Positions 8,531 to 17,338 of a stretch of 64,000 bases of DNA are shown here, piece after piece. Origin of the DNA: Marinactinospora thermotolerans DSM 45154 (GTDB lineage: Bacteria > Actinomycetota > Actinomycetes > Streptosporangiales > Streptosporangiaceae). Within the stretch, counting starts at the first letter, position 1, and each line of letters starts with the position of its first letter. The position numbers were made by a program, and so were the translations under genes. The stretch spans positions 474,973-538,972 of the forward strand of contig NZ_FUWS01000001.1 of NCBI RefSeq assembly GCF_900167435.1. Reading direction: 5' to 3'. Below the pieces are notes generated by a model that was given only the letters and a program-made list of their open reading frames with translations, did not search any database and was not told where the DNA came from.

Positions 8531-11137
8531 ATGTCCCTCACCACCCCCGCGCCCCTCGACGATGTTCGCCTGTTGACGGACTGGACGCGCCGAAACCGTC
8601 CCGAATCCCTCCCCCTGGCAGAAGCGGCCATGGAGCGGGTACGCAGGGAACTGCCCAGCGTGCACCGCAAGGCCGACCGCTTCCTGCGCTTCATGGACTA
8701 CCAGGCCGAGGAACTGCCCCCCGAACTCCGGCCCTGGTTCTGGGACAGCGTGGCGCGGGCGTTGCTCCTGACGGGCGGGGCCAAGTGCCTGTGGGCCGCG
8801 CCCCGCGCCCACGCCCGGGCCCGCAAGGCCGAGGCCGAACACGGCCTCGCGGTCGATGTGGACCACCACGCCGCACAGACCCTCCTCATGGCCCGGCACG
8901 GCGTCCTGCCCGCCAAGGAGGTGAGCGCCTTCCAGAAGTGGATCACCCAGACCCTCCCCCCGGAACGGGCCTATCCGGCCCTCGCCGAACTGGTCACCGC
9001 CCGCGCCGCCGCGGGCAGCGCCCCGGCGGCGAGCACCCACAGCCTGCTGGCCAAGAGCGCCAAGGCCGCCGGCGTGGGGAAGGAGGAGCAGTCCCGCGCG
9101 CTCGCCGGGGTGCTCGCCGCCTCCCGGGGCACCGCCGTGCCACCGGCCCTGTTCACGGGGGCGGCCAAGGTGTTCGCCGCGACCCCGCCGCCCGAGGAGC
9201 ACCTGGCCGCGTTCTGGGAGTTGTTCCCGCCCGACCGCTGGTCCAAGAACGACGGCGGCGCGTGGCTGCGCATGCTCGACGCCTCCGGGGCGGTCGACGC
9301 CCTGGCCCGCGGCGATATCACCCCTCGGGGAGGGGTGGCGGGCTGGCTCCAGCGCTTCAGCCGCCTGCACAAGTTCATCGGCACCCAGCAGGGGGTCATG
9401 GTGCAGAGGATGCCGTCCGGGCTGTACGGGATCCTCCCGCGGCTGGCCCCACGGCTGAGGGCGGAGGACCGCCCCATCGACACCTGGTCATCGGAGGTGG
9501 GACACGTCAGGCTCGACGCCGCGCTGCTCGCCGCCTGTCTGGCCGAGGACATCCCGGTCCAGATCCCTCCGCGCGGCCTGGAGTTCTTCTTCCTGGAAGG
9601 CCCCCACCTGCGCCACCTGTTCGGCCACCCCGTGCTGGGGCCGCGCGTGGAGCGGCAGGTCTCGCGGTACCACCGTGACCCGCACCGCACGGTGCGCCCC
9701 GGCGCGCGCAGCGCCATCGGGCTCTTCCCGGAGGTGGCGGAGGTGGTCCCCCTGGTGCGTTCCCGGGTCGAACGCCTCATGGCCGAGATCGGCGGGGCCG
9801 GGCTTCCTCGCGCCGCCTCCAGCCTGCGCGCCCTGGACAGCCTGTTGGACCCCGCCGCGATCGCGGCGTTTGAAGGGGTCGAGGACGACCTGGCCGCCAT
9901 CGACCCGGTCGGCCCCCTGCTGCGCGCCCTGCGCTGCGGCCTGCCCGAGGAACTGGGCTGGCCGGCCTTTGACGCGGCCGTCGCCGAGCTCGGAGGCCCC
10001 GACGCGGTGCTGCGCGTGTGCTCCTCCTGGCCGACCCTCACCCTGGTGGGGCGGGACCGCGCGATCGCCGTGGACCACACAGGACGGGTCGCCGACCTCG
10101 ACCTGCCCGCGCGTGAGGGCAGACCCCCGGTGGTGCGCCGTCTGGACGGCCGCTTCCTCGTCGCCGACCTCGACGGGCACCCCAAGACCGCGTACTGGTC
10201 CGACCGGCCCGACACTCCCGTGCCGGACTGGGCACAGGACGAGGAGACGGCGAGCTGGGCCAAGGAGTACTCCTCCTTCTCCAAGAGCGAGTGGTCGGGA
10301 TACCGCTTCCTGCCGACCCCGCCGCAGCACCGGTGGTCGGGGCAGATGACCGACGGCACCACCGTGTGGTTCGGTGACGACCGGGGAGAGCCCCCGGGCT
10401 GGCACGCCTGGACCGGCGACGGCGTCGCCTCGGATCCGTCCCTGCCCGACTTCTTCTCCCGCGATCCGGGCGAGGGCCTGCGCTGGGACTACGAGAACCT
10501 GTCTCTGGTCCGCCTTCCCGACGGGGTCGACTCGCCTCTCGGCCACGCCGACGGGCTCTCCGGGTTCCGGATCGCCGCCGCCACCGAACGCCCCGGCGCC
10601 TACTCCGACGACTACGTCATCGAGGGGGCCGACGGCCGGCGGGCCCGGCACCACCGCCCCCGCGCCATGGGGGACCCCTACGCGATCCTGCGCTTCCCCG
10701 GCACCGACGTCGACCTCGTCGTCACCCAGGGGCGCGACATCACTCACCGGGAGGAGGTCTGCTGCTACTCGGCGGACGACGACACCCTCCAGTGGGAGGT
10801 GCTCATCGCGCCCGTGGAGCTTCGCGAGCGGACCAAGGGCGGTCTGCCGTTCTACCCGCCCGTCGGCTTCTGGCACTTCCTCGAACTCCGCGACCCCGGC
10901 TCGTCCCGCGCCCTGCGCGGTGTCGGCCCCGACCAGGCCCGGGCCCTGCTCGACGCCCACCTGGCCGAGGGAGAGGAGGGGGTGCTTCGCGTCCTGGCCG
11001 AGCGGCTGCCCGAGGTGACGCACGGCGCGACCCGTGCGGGCGTGGTCCGGGTGGTGACCGCCGCCGCCGAGCTCCTGCGCCGCCGCGAGGCGCTGGTGGA
11101 GCGGGTCCGCGCCGACCGCGCCGGCCTCGCCGATTGA
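8531..11137 (+). CDS. large conserved-type protein of unknown function
   Basis: An 868-residue soluble protein; I do not recognise a family. The first 400 residues are helical and alanine-rich (AKCLWAAPRAHARARKAEAE, SLLAKSAKAAGVGKEEQSRA). The middle part contains RLHKFIGTQQGVMVQRMPSG and a GHVRLDAALLAACLAEDIPVQIPPRG stretch. The last 350 residues look beta-rich, with repeated sheet-like elements (RAIAVDHTGRVADLDLP, RRLDGRFLVADLDGHPKTAYW, DVDLVVTQGRDI) suggestive of a propeller or similar fold, though this is only a reading by eye. No signal peptide or membrane segment is present. The frame is open for 1.5 kb upstream; the chosen ATG is where protein-like composition begins. It is transcribed alone and closed by a strong terminator. 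Confidence 0.75.
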   Translation: MSLTTPAPLDDVRLLTDWTRRNRPESLPLAEAAMERVRRELPSVHRKADRFLRFMDYQAEELPPELRPWFWDSVARALLLTGGAKCLWAAPRAHARARKAEAEHGLAVDVDHHAAQTLLMARHGVLPAKEVSAFQKWITQTLPPERAYPALAELVTARAAAGSAPAASTHSLLAKSAKAAGVGKEEQSRALAGVLAASRGTAVPPALFTGAAKVFAATPPPEEHLAAFWELFPPDRWSKNDGGAWLRMLDASGAVDALARGDITPRGGVAGWLQRFSRLHKFIGTQQGVMVQRMPSGLYGILPRLAPRLRAEDRPIDTWSSEVGHVRLDAALLAACLAEDIPVQIPPRGLEFFFLEGPHLRHLFGHPVLGPRVERQVSRYHRDPHRTVRPGARSAIGLFPEVAEVVPLVRSRVERLMAEIGGAGLPRAASSLRALDSLLDPAAIAAFEGVEDDLAAIDPVGPLLRALRCGLPEELGWPAFDAAVAELGGPDAVLRVCSSWPTLTLVGRDRAIAVDHTGRVADLDLPAREGRPPVVRRLDGRFLVADLDGHPKTAYWSDRPDTPVPDWAQDEETASWAKEYSSFSKSEWSGYRFLPTPPQHRWSGQMTDGTTVWFGDDRGEPPGWHAWTGDGVASDPSLPDFFSRDPGEGLRWDYENLSLVRLPDGVDSPLGHADGLSGFRIAAATERPGAYSDDYVIEGADGRRARHHRPRAMGDPYAILRFPGTDVDLVVTQGRDITHREEVCCYSADDDTLQWEVLIAPVELRERTKGGLPFYPPVGFWHFLELRDPGSSRALRGVGPDQARALLDAHLAEGEEGVLRVLAERLPEVTHGATRAGVVRVVTAAAELLRRREALVERVRADRAGLAD

Positions 11138-11164
11138 GCCTTCCTCGGCCGAGCCGGCCGTCCC

Positions 11165-11199
11165 GGACGGGAGGGCGCCCGAGGGGCGCCCTCCCGTCC
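11165..11199 (+). terminator. intrinsic terminator hairpin
   Basis: Perfect 15-bp stem, GGACGGGAGGGCGCC against its complement, loop of five bases, 27 bases after the large unknown gene. Confidence 0.85.
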
Positions 11200-11307
11200 C
11201 GTCTCCTGGCGGCCCGCCGAGGACCCGTGGTCAGGCGTCGGAGCCTCCCGGCGCATCCTCCCCGGACCCCTGGCCGGTCTGCCGGCACGATTCCGCCGAA
11301 CGCCTGA

Positions 11308-11916
11308 TCAGTCCTCGGTGGTCGATTGCCCCGGCGGGCCGGGGGCCAGGACCCTGGCGGTGTAGTCCGCCAGTCGCGCCCGCAGCCTCTCGCGCGGCAC
11401 GCGCTGTTGGCCGGCCAGGTGTTCGACGAGGTCGGCGCGGACCGCGGCCAGCAGGGCGTGGGCGGTGAAGTCACTGTCGGTCAGGTCCGGGATCTGCCCC
11501 AGCGCGGCCCGGAGCAGGCCGTGCCAGCGCTCGTAGTGCTCCACCTGGTAGGGGCTGGCGCTCCCGCTCTCCTCCAGGGCCACCGCGAGGTGCCGGTTGT
11601 CGAGCTTGAAGCACAGGAGGGCGTCGAGCAGGGCGGGGACGCGCTGCCGCGGCGGGGTGGCGGGCCCCAGGGGCGGCGGGCCGGTTTCGACGGCCTCCCT
11701 GAGCGGTTCGAGCCGCGCCTCGTAGAGCGCGCGCAGCAGCCCGACGCGGTCGCCGAAGGCCCGAAAGAGCGTCCCCTTGCCGACTCCGGCCGCCGCCGCG
11801 ATATCGGCCATGGTGACCTCCTCGGGACTCTCGCAGCGGGAGAAGAGGGTGTCGGCAGCCGTGAGAACGGCCTCGCGGTTGCGGACGGCGTCCTTGCGGG
11901 ACCTGTGCTCGGGCAT
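11308..11916 (-). CDS. TetR-family repressor
   Basis: A 202-residue TetR/AcrR regulator. The N-terminal helix-turn-helix is VTMADIAAAAGVGKGTLFRA (about residues 33-52), followed by an all-helical ligand-binding part with the SASPYQVEHYERWHGLLRAAL and FTAHALLAAVRADLVEHLAG helices. The start MPEHRSRKDA follows GGAGGAGCCGC; an open extension further upstream lies over the promoter and is rejected. It is divergent from a SnoaL-like gene and an NmrA-like gene. The 87-base gap holds two matching inverted repeats positioned as operators, so it very likely represses that pair and itself. The inducer is unknown. Confidence 0.92.
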   Translation of the reverse strand: MPEHRSRKDAVRNREAVLTAADTLFSRCESPEEVTMADIAAAAGVGKGTLFRAFGDRVGLLRALYEARLEPLREAVETGPPPLGPATPPRQRVPALLDALLCFKLDNRHLAVALEESGSASPYQVEHYERWHGLLRAALGQIPDLTDSDFTAHALLAAVRADLVEHLAGQQRVPRERLRARLADYTARVLAPGPPGQSTTED

Positions 11917-11929
11917 GCGGCTCCTCCGG

Positions 11930-11979
11930 TTGCAAAACGGACCACAGGTCCGTATTTTTGAAAGCGGACTCAAGGTCCG
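11930..11979 (+). promoter_or_regulatory. promoter with two TetR operator repeats
   Basis: A promoter-like pair TTGCAA (11930-11935) and TATTTT (11953-11958) with a 17-base spacer reads towards the SnoaL-like gene. An inverted repeat CGGACC-ACA-GGTCCG (11938-11952) fills the spacer exactly. A second copy of the same 15-bp form, CGGACTCAAGGTCCG (11965-11979), lies 27 bp further, just after the -10 box. Two sites with equal width and shared half-site CGGAC across the promoter are what a TetR repressor needs. Sites are seen directly; binding by the adjacent TetR protein is inference. Confidence 0.75.
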
Positions 11980-12003
11980 GATTCTACGAGACGGAGGACG
12001 CCC

Positions 12004-12429
12004 ATGTCCGCACCGACCTCCCCGGCAGAGCTGTACCGCCACAGCCTGCGACTGCTACTGGACAAGGACATTCCCGCCTGGGTCGGCCTATGGGCCGAGG
12101 ACGGCGTCATGGAGTTCCCCTTCGCCCCTGACGGCTGGCCCCGGCGCCTGGAGGGCAGGGACGCCATCGCCGCCTACATGCGCGCCTACCCCGACCACAT
12201 CGACCTGCACGACTTCCCCGCACTGCGCATCCACCAGACCACCGATCCGCAGACCATCGTGGTCGAGATGCGCGGCGTCGGCCGCGTGGTGGAGACCGAC
12301 AGCCCCTTCGACATGACCTACATCGCCGTCGTGACCGTTCAGGACGGTCACATCACCTCCTATCGCGACTACTGGAACCCCCTCGCCGTCCTCGAACCCG
12401 GCATCGACTTCACCGGAGGCAGGCGATGA
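12004..12429 (+). CDS. SnoaL/NTF2-like protein (PhzA/PhzB type)
   Basis: A 141-residue single-domain alpha+beta barrel protein. The N-terminal helix and the segment WVGLWAEDGVMEFPFAPDGWPRRLEG are typical of the PhzA/PhzB and SnoaL-like group, as is the closing DGHITSYRDYWNPLAVLEPG. Members act as small isomerases, cyclases or hydratases, or simply as binding proteins; the reaction here is not evident. GGAGGACGCCC before the ATG is a good ribosome site. Its TGA overlaps the next ATG (ATGA), so it is translationally coupled to the NmrA-like gene under the same TetR-controlled promoter. Confidence 0.88.
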   Translation: MSAPTSPAELYRHSLRLLLDKDIPAWVGLWAEDGVMEFPFAPDGWPRRLEGRDAIAAYMRAYPDHIDLHDFPALRIHQTTDPQTIVVEMRGVGRVVETDSPFDMTYIAVVTVQDGHITSYRDYWNPLAVLEPGIDFTGGRR

Positions 12430-13271
12430 GCGCCCCCACCACCCTGGTCATCGGCGCCACCGGCACCACCGGCAGCCGCACCGCCGCGCGCTTGACGGCC
12501 GCCGGTCACCGGGTCAAAGCCGCCAGCCGCCACGCCACCCCGGTCCCCGGCGCGGAGCCGGTCGCCTTCGACTGGTACGCCTCCTCGACCCACAGCGCGG
12601 CCCTCGACGGGGTCGACCGCGTCTACCTCGTACCGCCCGTGGGCGACCTCGACCCGGCGGCGACCATGCTGCCCTTCCTCCACAAGGCCCGTGCCGCCGG
12701 CATACACCGCGCGGTGCTGCTGAGCTCCTCCGCCATCCCCGCTGGCGGCCCCGCGGTGGGAGCGGTGCACCAGGCCCTGCCCGACCTGTTCGCGGAGTGG
12801 GCGGTGTTGCGGCCCTCGTGGTTCATGCAGAACTTCACCGGCACCCATATACACGCCCACGGCATCCGTGAGCACGGCGCCCTCCTGACCGCCACCGGGA
12901 ACGGCCGGGTCGGCTTCGTCGACGCCGGGGACATCGCTGCCGTCGCCGTCCACGCCCTGACCGACGAGCATGCCCCCAACACCGATCTCGTCCTCACCGG
13001 ACCGGAGGCGCTCAGCTACGACGACATCGCCACGATCATCACCGAGGTCACCGGCCGGCCGGTGGTCCACCGCCGCCTGTCCCGCGAGCAGATGCGCGAC
13101 CACCTCACGGCACAGGTTCCGGCGCGGTTCGCCGCCCTGCTCGCGGACATGGACCATGCCATCGCCGAGGGGGCCGAGGAGCGTGTCACCGACACCGTCC
13201 AGCGCGTCACCGGCCGACCCGCGCGGTCCTTCCGCGCCCTCCTCGAACAGGAGACGCGGCCCGGCGATTGA
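12426..13271 (+). CDS. NmrA/SDR-type NAD(P)H-binding protein
   Basis: A 281-residue atypical short-chain dehydrogenase. The dinucleotide-binding motif is VIGATGTTGSRTAARL (about 8-23), followed by VYLVPPVGDLDP and VLLSSSAIPAGG. The segment VLRPSWFMQNFTGTH is characteristic of the NmrA/ergot-alkaloid reductase-like group. The usual SDR catalytic tyrosine motif is not seen, as expected for NmrA-like proteins. These act as quinone or enal reductases or as redox sensors. Coupled to the preceding SnoaL-like gene and under TetR control, the pair looks like a small inducible detoxification or redox unit. Confidence 0.88.
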   Translation: MSAPTTLVIGATGTTGSRTAARLTAAGHRVKAASRHATPVPGAEPVAFDWYASSTHSAALDGVDRVYLVPPVGDLDPAATMLPFLHKARAAGIHRAVLLSSSAIPAGGPAVGAVHQALPDLFAEWAVLRPSWFMQNFTGTHIHAHGIREHGALLTATGNGRVGFVDAGDIAAVAVHALTDEHAPNTDLVLTGPEALSYDDIATIITEVTGRPVVHRRLSREQMRDHLTAQVPARFAALLADMDHAIAEGAEERVTDTVQRVTGRPARSFRALLEQETRPGD

Positions 13272-13486
13272 CGTTCCGGGGCGGTCGAGGGGCCCGGTCT
13301 ACGCCGCGGGGTCTCGGCCCGGCCGTCGTGGCCGCGGCGCCGGGCACGTGGCGACCGCCCCGTCGCCTCCCGCGCTCCGATGGCCGGCACGGCCTCTGAC
13401 CCACCGCCGAGCGCCCGGTCAGGGCCGCCCCGAGCCCTCGGTCGCCGCTCACGAGGGGACGCCACCGTCCGCCCCCACTCGCGCCC

Positions 13487-13522
13487 CGCCCTCCCGTGTC
13501 CGGCTTCGGACGCGGGAGGGCG
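13487..13522 (+). terminator. intrinsic terminator hairpin
   Basis: 16-bp stem CGCCCTCCCGTGTCCG / CGGACGCGGGAGGGCG with one G-T pair and a four-base loop (GCTT). It lies about 215 bases downstream of the NmrA-like gene, the only rightward gene here. Confidence 0.7.
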
Positions 13523-13815
13523 GAACACCGGATGGCACGGAGACGTGTTCGCACGGCGTCGAACGGGGACGCGGGACCTCGGCCGGGGACGCCGAACCGG
13601 CGGTCGTGGCGCAGGGCGCCCGCGCCCCTGTTCCGGCCGACACCGACAACCGCTCCCCCTCCGCTCGGGTCCACGACGTCTCGGGACGGGTCAGGCCGGC
13701 ACCGCGTCCCCCCGGAGGCGGTCGAGGCGCCGACCGGCCGGCGCCCCACCGGCCCCACGCTCCCCCGTCCGGGAGCACCGCGCCCCCGAGCCCGCCCGGC
13801 TCCCCGCGGCCACGC
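13523..13815. other. intergenic, no gene seen
   Basis: Low-complexity GC-rich sequence between the hairpin and the stop of the leftward gene. All open frames here are proline/arginine-rich shadows. Confidence 0.45.
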
Positions 13816-14295
13816 TCAACCGCGTTCCGTCCCTCCGTGGCCGGCCTGCCCTTCGGACACGTCACGACCGGCCCGGGGGCCGCGCCGCTCGGCGTGCTCA
13901 CCGCCGTAGGTGGTGGTGCGCACGCCGCCATGGATCGTGCCGGCCTGGATGGCGGTGCCGTACACGTCACCGGTGATCGTGTTGACCACCCGCCCCCGCT
14001 CACCGGGGGCGAACTCGGCCAGGACGGCGCGCAGCTCCTCCACCGATTCGGGATGGGCGGCCAGATGGCGGCGCAACCGGCTGCGCCACTCCGCGGCCGC
14101 GTCGGCGGCCAGGGCGTCATCGGCCACGACCTCGGCACGGGCCTGTTCCAGTTCCCCGGCCACCTGCTCGCGGCCCGCCCCGAACAGGCCCGCGATCCGG
14201 TCGCGCACCATGATCCAGGCGTCGGTGGCCATGGCCTGCACCACCACATCGGCCCCGCTCGCCGCCAGCCCCGCCAGAACCGAGGGATCCACCAC
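13816..14295 (-). CDS. small actinobacterial protein with possible amyloid-signalling (BASS/RHIM-like) motif
   Basis: A 159-residue protein beginning at tandem GTG codons (VVDPSVLAGLAASG) behind AAGGACGGTGGC. Residues 10-100 form a helical region (MATDAWIMVRDRIAGLFGAG, EAEW-like AAEWRSRLRRHLAAHPES, EELRAVLAEFAP) recognisable in a widespread actinobacterial family of unknown function. Residues 105-125 read NTITGDVYGTAIQAGTIHGG. This G-x-hydrophobic-Q-x-G pattern resembles bacterial amyloid signalling sequences reported next to NLR proteins, which are compared with the animal RHIM. The tail is disordered. No NLR or toxin gene lies within this window next to it. The coding call is good; the motif reading is inference. 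Confidence 0.7.
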   Translation of the reverse strand: MVDPSVLAGLAASGADVVVQAMATDAWIMVRDRIAGLFGAGREQVAGELEQARAEVVADDALAADAAAEWRSRLRRHLAAHPESVEELRAVLAEFAPGERGRVVNTITGDVYGTAIQAGTIHGGVRTTTYGGEHAERRGPRAGRDVSEGQAGHGGTERG

Positions 14296-14699
14296 GCCAC
14301 CGTCCTTCCGCACCGGCCCGCAGACCGCGATCGCCCGACTCGGGTAAGACACGCTAACCGCCGGATCGGTTCCCGCCCCGCCCTGCAAGGGGATCCGGTC
14401 CCCGCGGTGTCGGAACGCACCGGGATCGGGCGGCCGGACCCTCACCCCGGGCGGACCGGCCGCCACGTCCAGCGGGGCGTGAACGTTCGCGCGTCCCCAC
14501 CCCGCCAACCGTGTCCGCGCGGTGGCGAAGCGACCGCCGGCGAAACGTGTCAGCCGACACCGCGGCCCTGGACCGTCCCAACGGCCATCCCGGCCACGTG
14601 GTCGCCGCGACGTCGGCGAGATCGGCCGCGAGGTCCGGCTCATACGCCCTGTGCGCGGCTGCTCGAACGGACGGGGTGGCGTCCGCGCGTCCGGACCGG
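14296..14699. other. intergenic with small inverted repeat
   Basis: About 400 bases upstream of the small BASS-like gene and downstream of the DUF4352-like gene. Contains a short hairpin GTGTC-AGCC-GACAC at 14547-14560 and otherwise nothing recognisable. Confidence 0.4.
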
Positions 14700-15329
14700 C
14701 TACTCGGCGAGGATGACGGCGGTCTTGCTCGACTCGTAGGAGGTGATCTCCAGTACGGAGAACTCGGTCCCCTCGGGGACGTCGAAGGTCACGGTGTACT
14801 CGGTGGAGTTGCCGGGATTGGTGGAGTCGGCGAAGGAGCAGATGTCGATGAACGTCGAGTAGCTGTTGCCCTCGGCGGACCACGCGGTGACCTCGCCCGG
14901 GTCGACCGCGGGGATCGCCGCGGCGTTGCCGATGTTCGTCGCGCCCAGTGTCACGGTCACGAACTCGCCCGCCGCCTGGTACTGGTTACCGCACTCCGTG
15001 TCGTCGTAGGAGGCGGCCCGGTCGATGGAGACGACCTCGTACTCGAACAGGCCGTCCGAGGTGGTGCCCAGGGGCGGGGGTCCCTCGGGGGCCTCCCCGG
15101 CCTGATCGACGGCCTGCGCCGGCTCCCCGCCGCCCCCGGCGAGCGCCCCTTCGATGGTGGTGACCCCGAAGGTCTGATGGCCGAACCAGCCCGCGGCGAT
15201 TCCGACACCGAAGGCGACCGCCGCGGCGGCGACCAGGACGATCCAGCGGGGCGCGCCGTTCCGGGATTTCGGGGAGGACGACGGCGCGGGCGACGAGGAC
15301 GGAACGGGCTGTTGAGGGTGCTGATCCAT
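14700..15329 (-). CDS. membrane-anchored DUF4352-like protein
   Basis: A 209-residue protein: a cytoplasmic N-terminus rich in Ser/Pro (QPVPSSSPAPSSSPKSRN), one transmembrane helix at about residues 27-46 (WIVLVAAAAVAFGVGIAAGW), and an extracellular domain. The latter contains DGLFEYEVVSIDRA, TVTLGATNIGNAAA and EYTVTFDVPEGTEFSVLEI, matching the immunoglobulin-like DUF4352 fold often found on actinobacterial surface or lipoproteins. Two cysteines (DTECGNQ and FIDICSF) may form a disulphide. The ATG behind GAGGAGCCCCCGC is preferred over an upstream ATG six codons earlier. Function unknown. Confidence 0.75.
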   Translation of the reverse strand: MDQHPQQPVPSSSPAPSSSPKSRNGAPRWIVLVAAAAVAFGVGIAAGWFGHQTFGVTTIEGALAGGGGEPAQAVDQAGEAPEGPPPLGTTSDGLFEYEVVSIDRAASYDDTECGNQYQAAGEFVTVTLGATNIGNAAAIPAVDPGEVTAWSAEGNSYSTFIDICSFADSTNPGNSTEYTVTFDVPEGTEFSVLEITSYESSKTAVILAE

Positions 15330-15399
15330 GCGGGGGCTCCTCGACATACTGGGGGATCCCGACCATACGGACAACACGAACCACGTAATTCGCAAATCG

Positions 15400-15429
15400 G
15401 ACACGGTGGCCGACCTCGGCCACCGTGTC
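15400..15429 (-). terminator. intrinsic terminator hairpin
   Basis: Perfect 13-bp stem GACACGGTGGCCG / CGGCCACCGTGTC with a 4-base loop, 60 bases after the response-regulator stop. Confidence 0.85.
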
Positions 15430-15488
15430 AACCGAACGCGCCGTCGCGCGTCGCGTCCTTGCGCCCGTGGAGCGCCGGGACACGCCCC

Positions 15489-16160
15489 CTAGTCCCGCCC
15501 GTCGTCCCCCAGCCGGGCGTCGCGCACCGTGTTGGCGACGAGCACCCGGTTCGGCGCGTCCAGCTTCGCCATCACCCGGCCGACGACCGCCTTGACGTTG
15601 CTGACGCTCATGAAGAGGCTGTCGGCGATCTCGGTGTTGGACAGGCCCCGGCTGACGGCGAGGGCCACCTCGCGCTCGCGATCGGAGAGCGTGGCGACGC
15701 GCTCGCGGGCGCGGCGCCGCGTGTCGTCGTCCCCGCCGCCGACGGCCAGGCCGATGAGCCGGCGCGTGACCGAATCGGCCAGGTGCGTGCGCCTCCGGTG
15801 GACCGCGAGGATGCCCTCGACGAGTTCGTCCGGGGGCGCGTCCTTGAGGAGGAACCCGCTCGCGCCGGCGCGCAGGGCGCGGACTAGCGCGCGGTCCGAG
15901 TCCAGGGTGGTGAGGACGAGCACGGGCGGCGCCCCGGGGGCGCTTCGGATGCGCTCGGTCGCGGTCACCCCGTCGGTTCCGGGCATCCGCAGGTCCATGA
16001 GGACCACATCAGGCGCGTGCTCGGCGACGACCCGCACCGCCTCCTCCCCGTCACCGGCCTCGGCGACCACCTCGATCGCCCCGCCTCCGATGAGCAGGCG
16101 CAGGCCACGCCGGACCATCGGGTCGTCGTCGACGACCACCACTCGCACCGGCTCGTTCAC
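15489..16160 (-). CDS. LuxR-type (NarL) response regulator
   Basis: A 223-residue two-component response regulator. The receiver domain (1-120) has the acidic pocket DDD at 11-13, the phospho-acceptor Asp56 in VVLMDLRMPG, and Lys in LLKDA. A LuxR-type DNA-binding domain occupies about 150-215 (LSDREREVALAVSRGLSNTE). The start is set at the GTG that overlaps the kinase stop (GTGA); an ATG three codons upstream inside the kinase gene is possible. Phosphorylated by the kinase encoded just before it, it probably regulates the divergent ABC-transporter operon. Confidence 0.93.
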   Translation of the reverse strand: MNEPVRVVVVDDDPMVRRGLRLLIGGGAIEVVAEAGDGEEAVRVVAEHAPDVVLMDLRMPGTDGVTATERIRSAPGAPPVLVLTTLDSDRALVRALRAGASGFLLKDAPPDELVEGILAVHRRRTHLADSVTRRLIGLAVGGGDDDTRRRARERVATLSDREREVALAVSRGLSNTEIADSLFMSVSNVKAVVGRVMAKLDAPNRVLVANTVRDARLGDDGRD

Positions 16161-17338
16161 GGCGACCATGGTAGGCGCACCCGCAGTTCAAAGTGGTCCG
16201 CGCTGTCGGACCAGGACAGGGACCCGCCGCAGATGGCGGCGCGTTCGGCCAGGCCCACGAGTCCCACACCGGAGTCCGATGCCCCGGTGTGCGCGCCCTC
16301 GCGGCCCCCGCCCGCCGCATCCGCTCCCCCGGCGCCGGAACGGTTGCGGACGGGGTTGCGCACCTCGATGAGGACCGCCTCCGCCCCGTCGGGCGTGATG
16401 CGCACCTCCACCCGGCCGGGGGCACCGTGCTTGCGGGCGTTGGTGAGGGCCTCCTGGACGATGCGGTAGGCGTGGCGGCCGGTGTTCGCGGGCGCCGGGA
16501 GCCGTCCGCTCACCTCGTCACGCACCTCCAGCCGGACGCCCGCCCTGCGGTTCTCCTCGAAGAGCCGGCCCAGTTCGTCGAAGGTCGGCTGCGGACGATC
16601 GGCCTCCTCGGCCTCCCCCTCGCGCGAACGCAGGTCGGAGAGGATGCCGCGCACCTCCGCGAGCGACTGGCGGGTGTTGGTGAGGATCTCCTCGGCCAGG
16701 GCGTCACGGTCGGCGGCGTCGAGGTCGGGACGGTAGGTGAGCGCGGAGGCGTTCAGCGAGATGAGCGTGAGCCGGTGCGCGAGGACGTCGTGCATCTCCC
16801 GGGCGATGCGGTTGCGCTCCTCCATCCTGGCGTTCTCCACGCGGAAGCGCTGCTCCCGTTCGGCGTCCAGCGCCCGTTCCCGCAGCACGCGGACCAGGTC
16901 GGCGCGGGCACCCCGGTAGGCCGAGGCCGCGGCCAGCGCCGCGACGGCCACGGCCACGAGGAGCAGTTCCACCCACAGCGGTTCGATCGGCTCCAGCGGG
17001 GTCCAGGGGGCGTGCAGGCCGAGGGCCAGGGCCACGGCGAAGAGGCCGCACAGGGGAAGCGCCTGCCGCCACCGCCGCCCCGAGGCGGACCGCGCGACCA
17101 CGAGCCCGGCCAGACCGATGGAGGCGGTCGAGACGGCCGGCGCCGCGGCGACGACCCACCGGGCCCAGGGGCGGGACCCGAACCCGCGGCCCCCCACGAC
17201 GAGCCCGGCCCCCAGGGCCGCGTCGGCAGCCAGGAGGGGCCAGGGGACGGTGATCCTGTTGCCGAGGTAGGAGTCGATGACCGCGAGGACGACGAACACC
17301 ACGGTTGACCAGGGGACGAGACGGCCGGTGATCCTCAC
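16157..17338 (-). CDS. NarL-class sensor histidine kinase
   Basis: A 393-residue membrane sensor kinase. Five or six hydrophobic helices fill residues 8-140 with very short loops and no sizeable extracellular domain, as in intramembrane-sensing kinases. The HisKA_3 dimerisation domain follows with phospho-His183 in REMHDVLAHRLTLISLNAS. The HATPase domain has the N-box RIVQEALTNARKH and the G-box DSGVGLVGLAERA. The start is a GTG (VRITGRLVPW); the longer open frame upstream covers the divergent promoter. It overlaps the response regulator by four bases. Kinases of this shape next to BcrA-like transporters often sense peptides or cell-envelope stress; that is inference. Confidence 0.92.
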   Translation of the reverse strand: MRITGRLVPWSTVVFVVLAVIDSYLGNRITVPWPLLAADAALGAGLVVGGRGFGSRPWARWVVAAAPAVSTASIGLAGLVVARSASGRRWRQALPLCGLFAVALALGLHAPWTPLEPIEPLWVELLLVAVAVAALAAASAYRGARADLVRVLRERALDAEREQRFRVENARMEERNRIAREMHDVLAHRLTLISLNASALTYRPDLDAADRDALAEEILTNTRQSLAEVRGILSDLRSREGEAEEADRPQPTFDELGRLFEENRRAGVRLEVRDEVSGRLPAPANTGRHAYRIVQEALTNARKHGAPGRVEVRITPDGAEAVLIEVRNPVRNRSGAGGADAAGGGREGAHTGASDSGVGLVGLAERAAICGGSLSWSDSADHFELRVRLPWSP

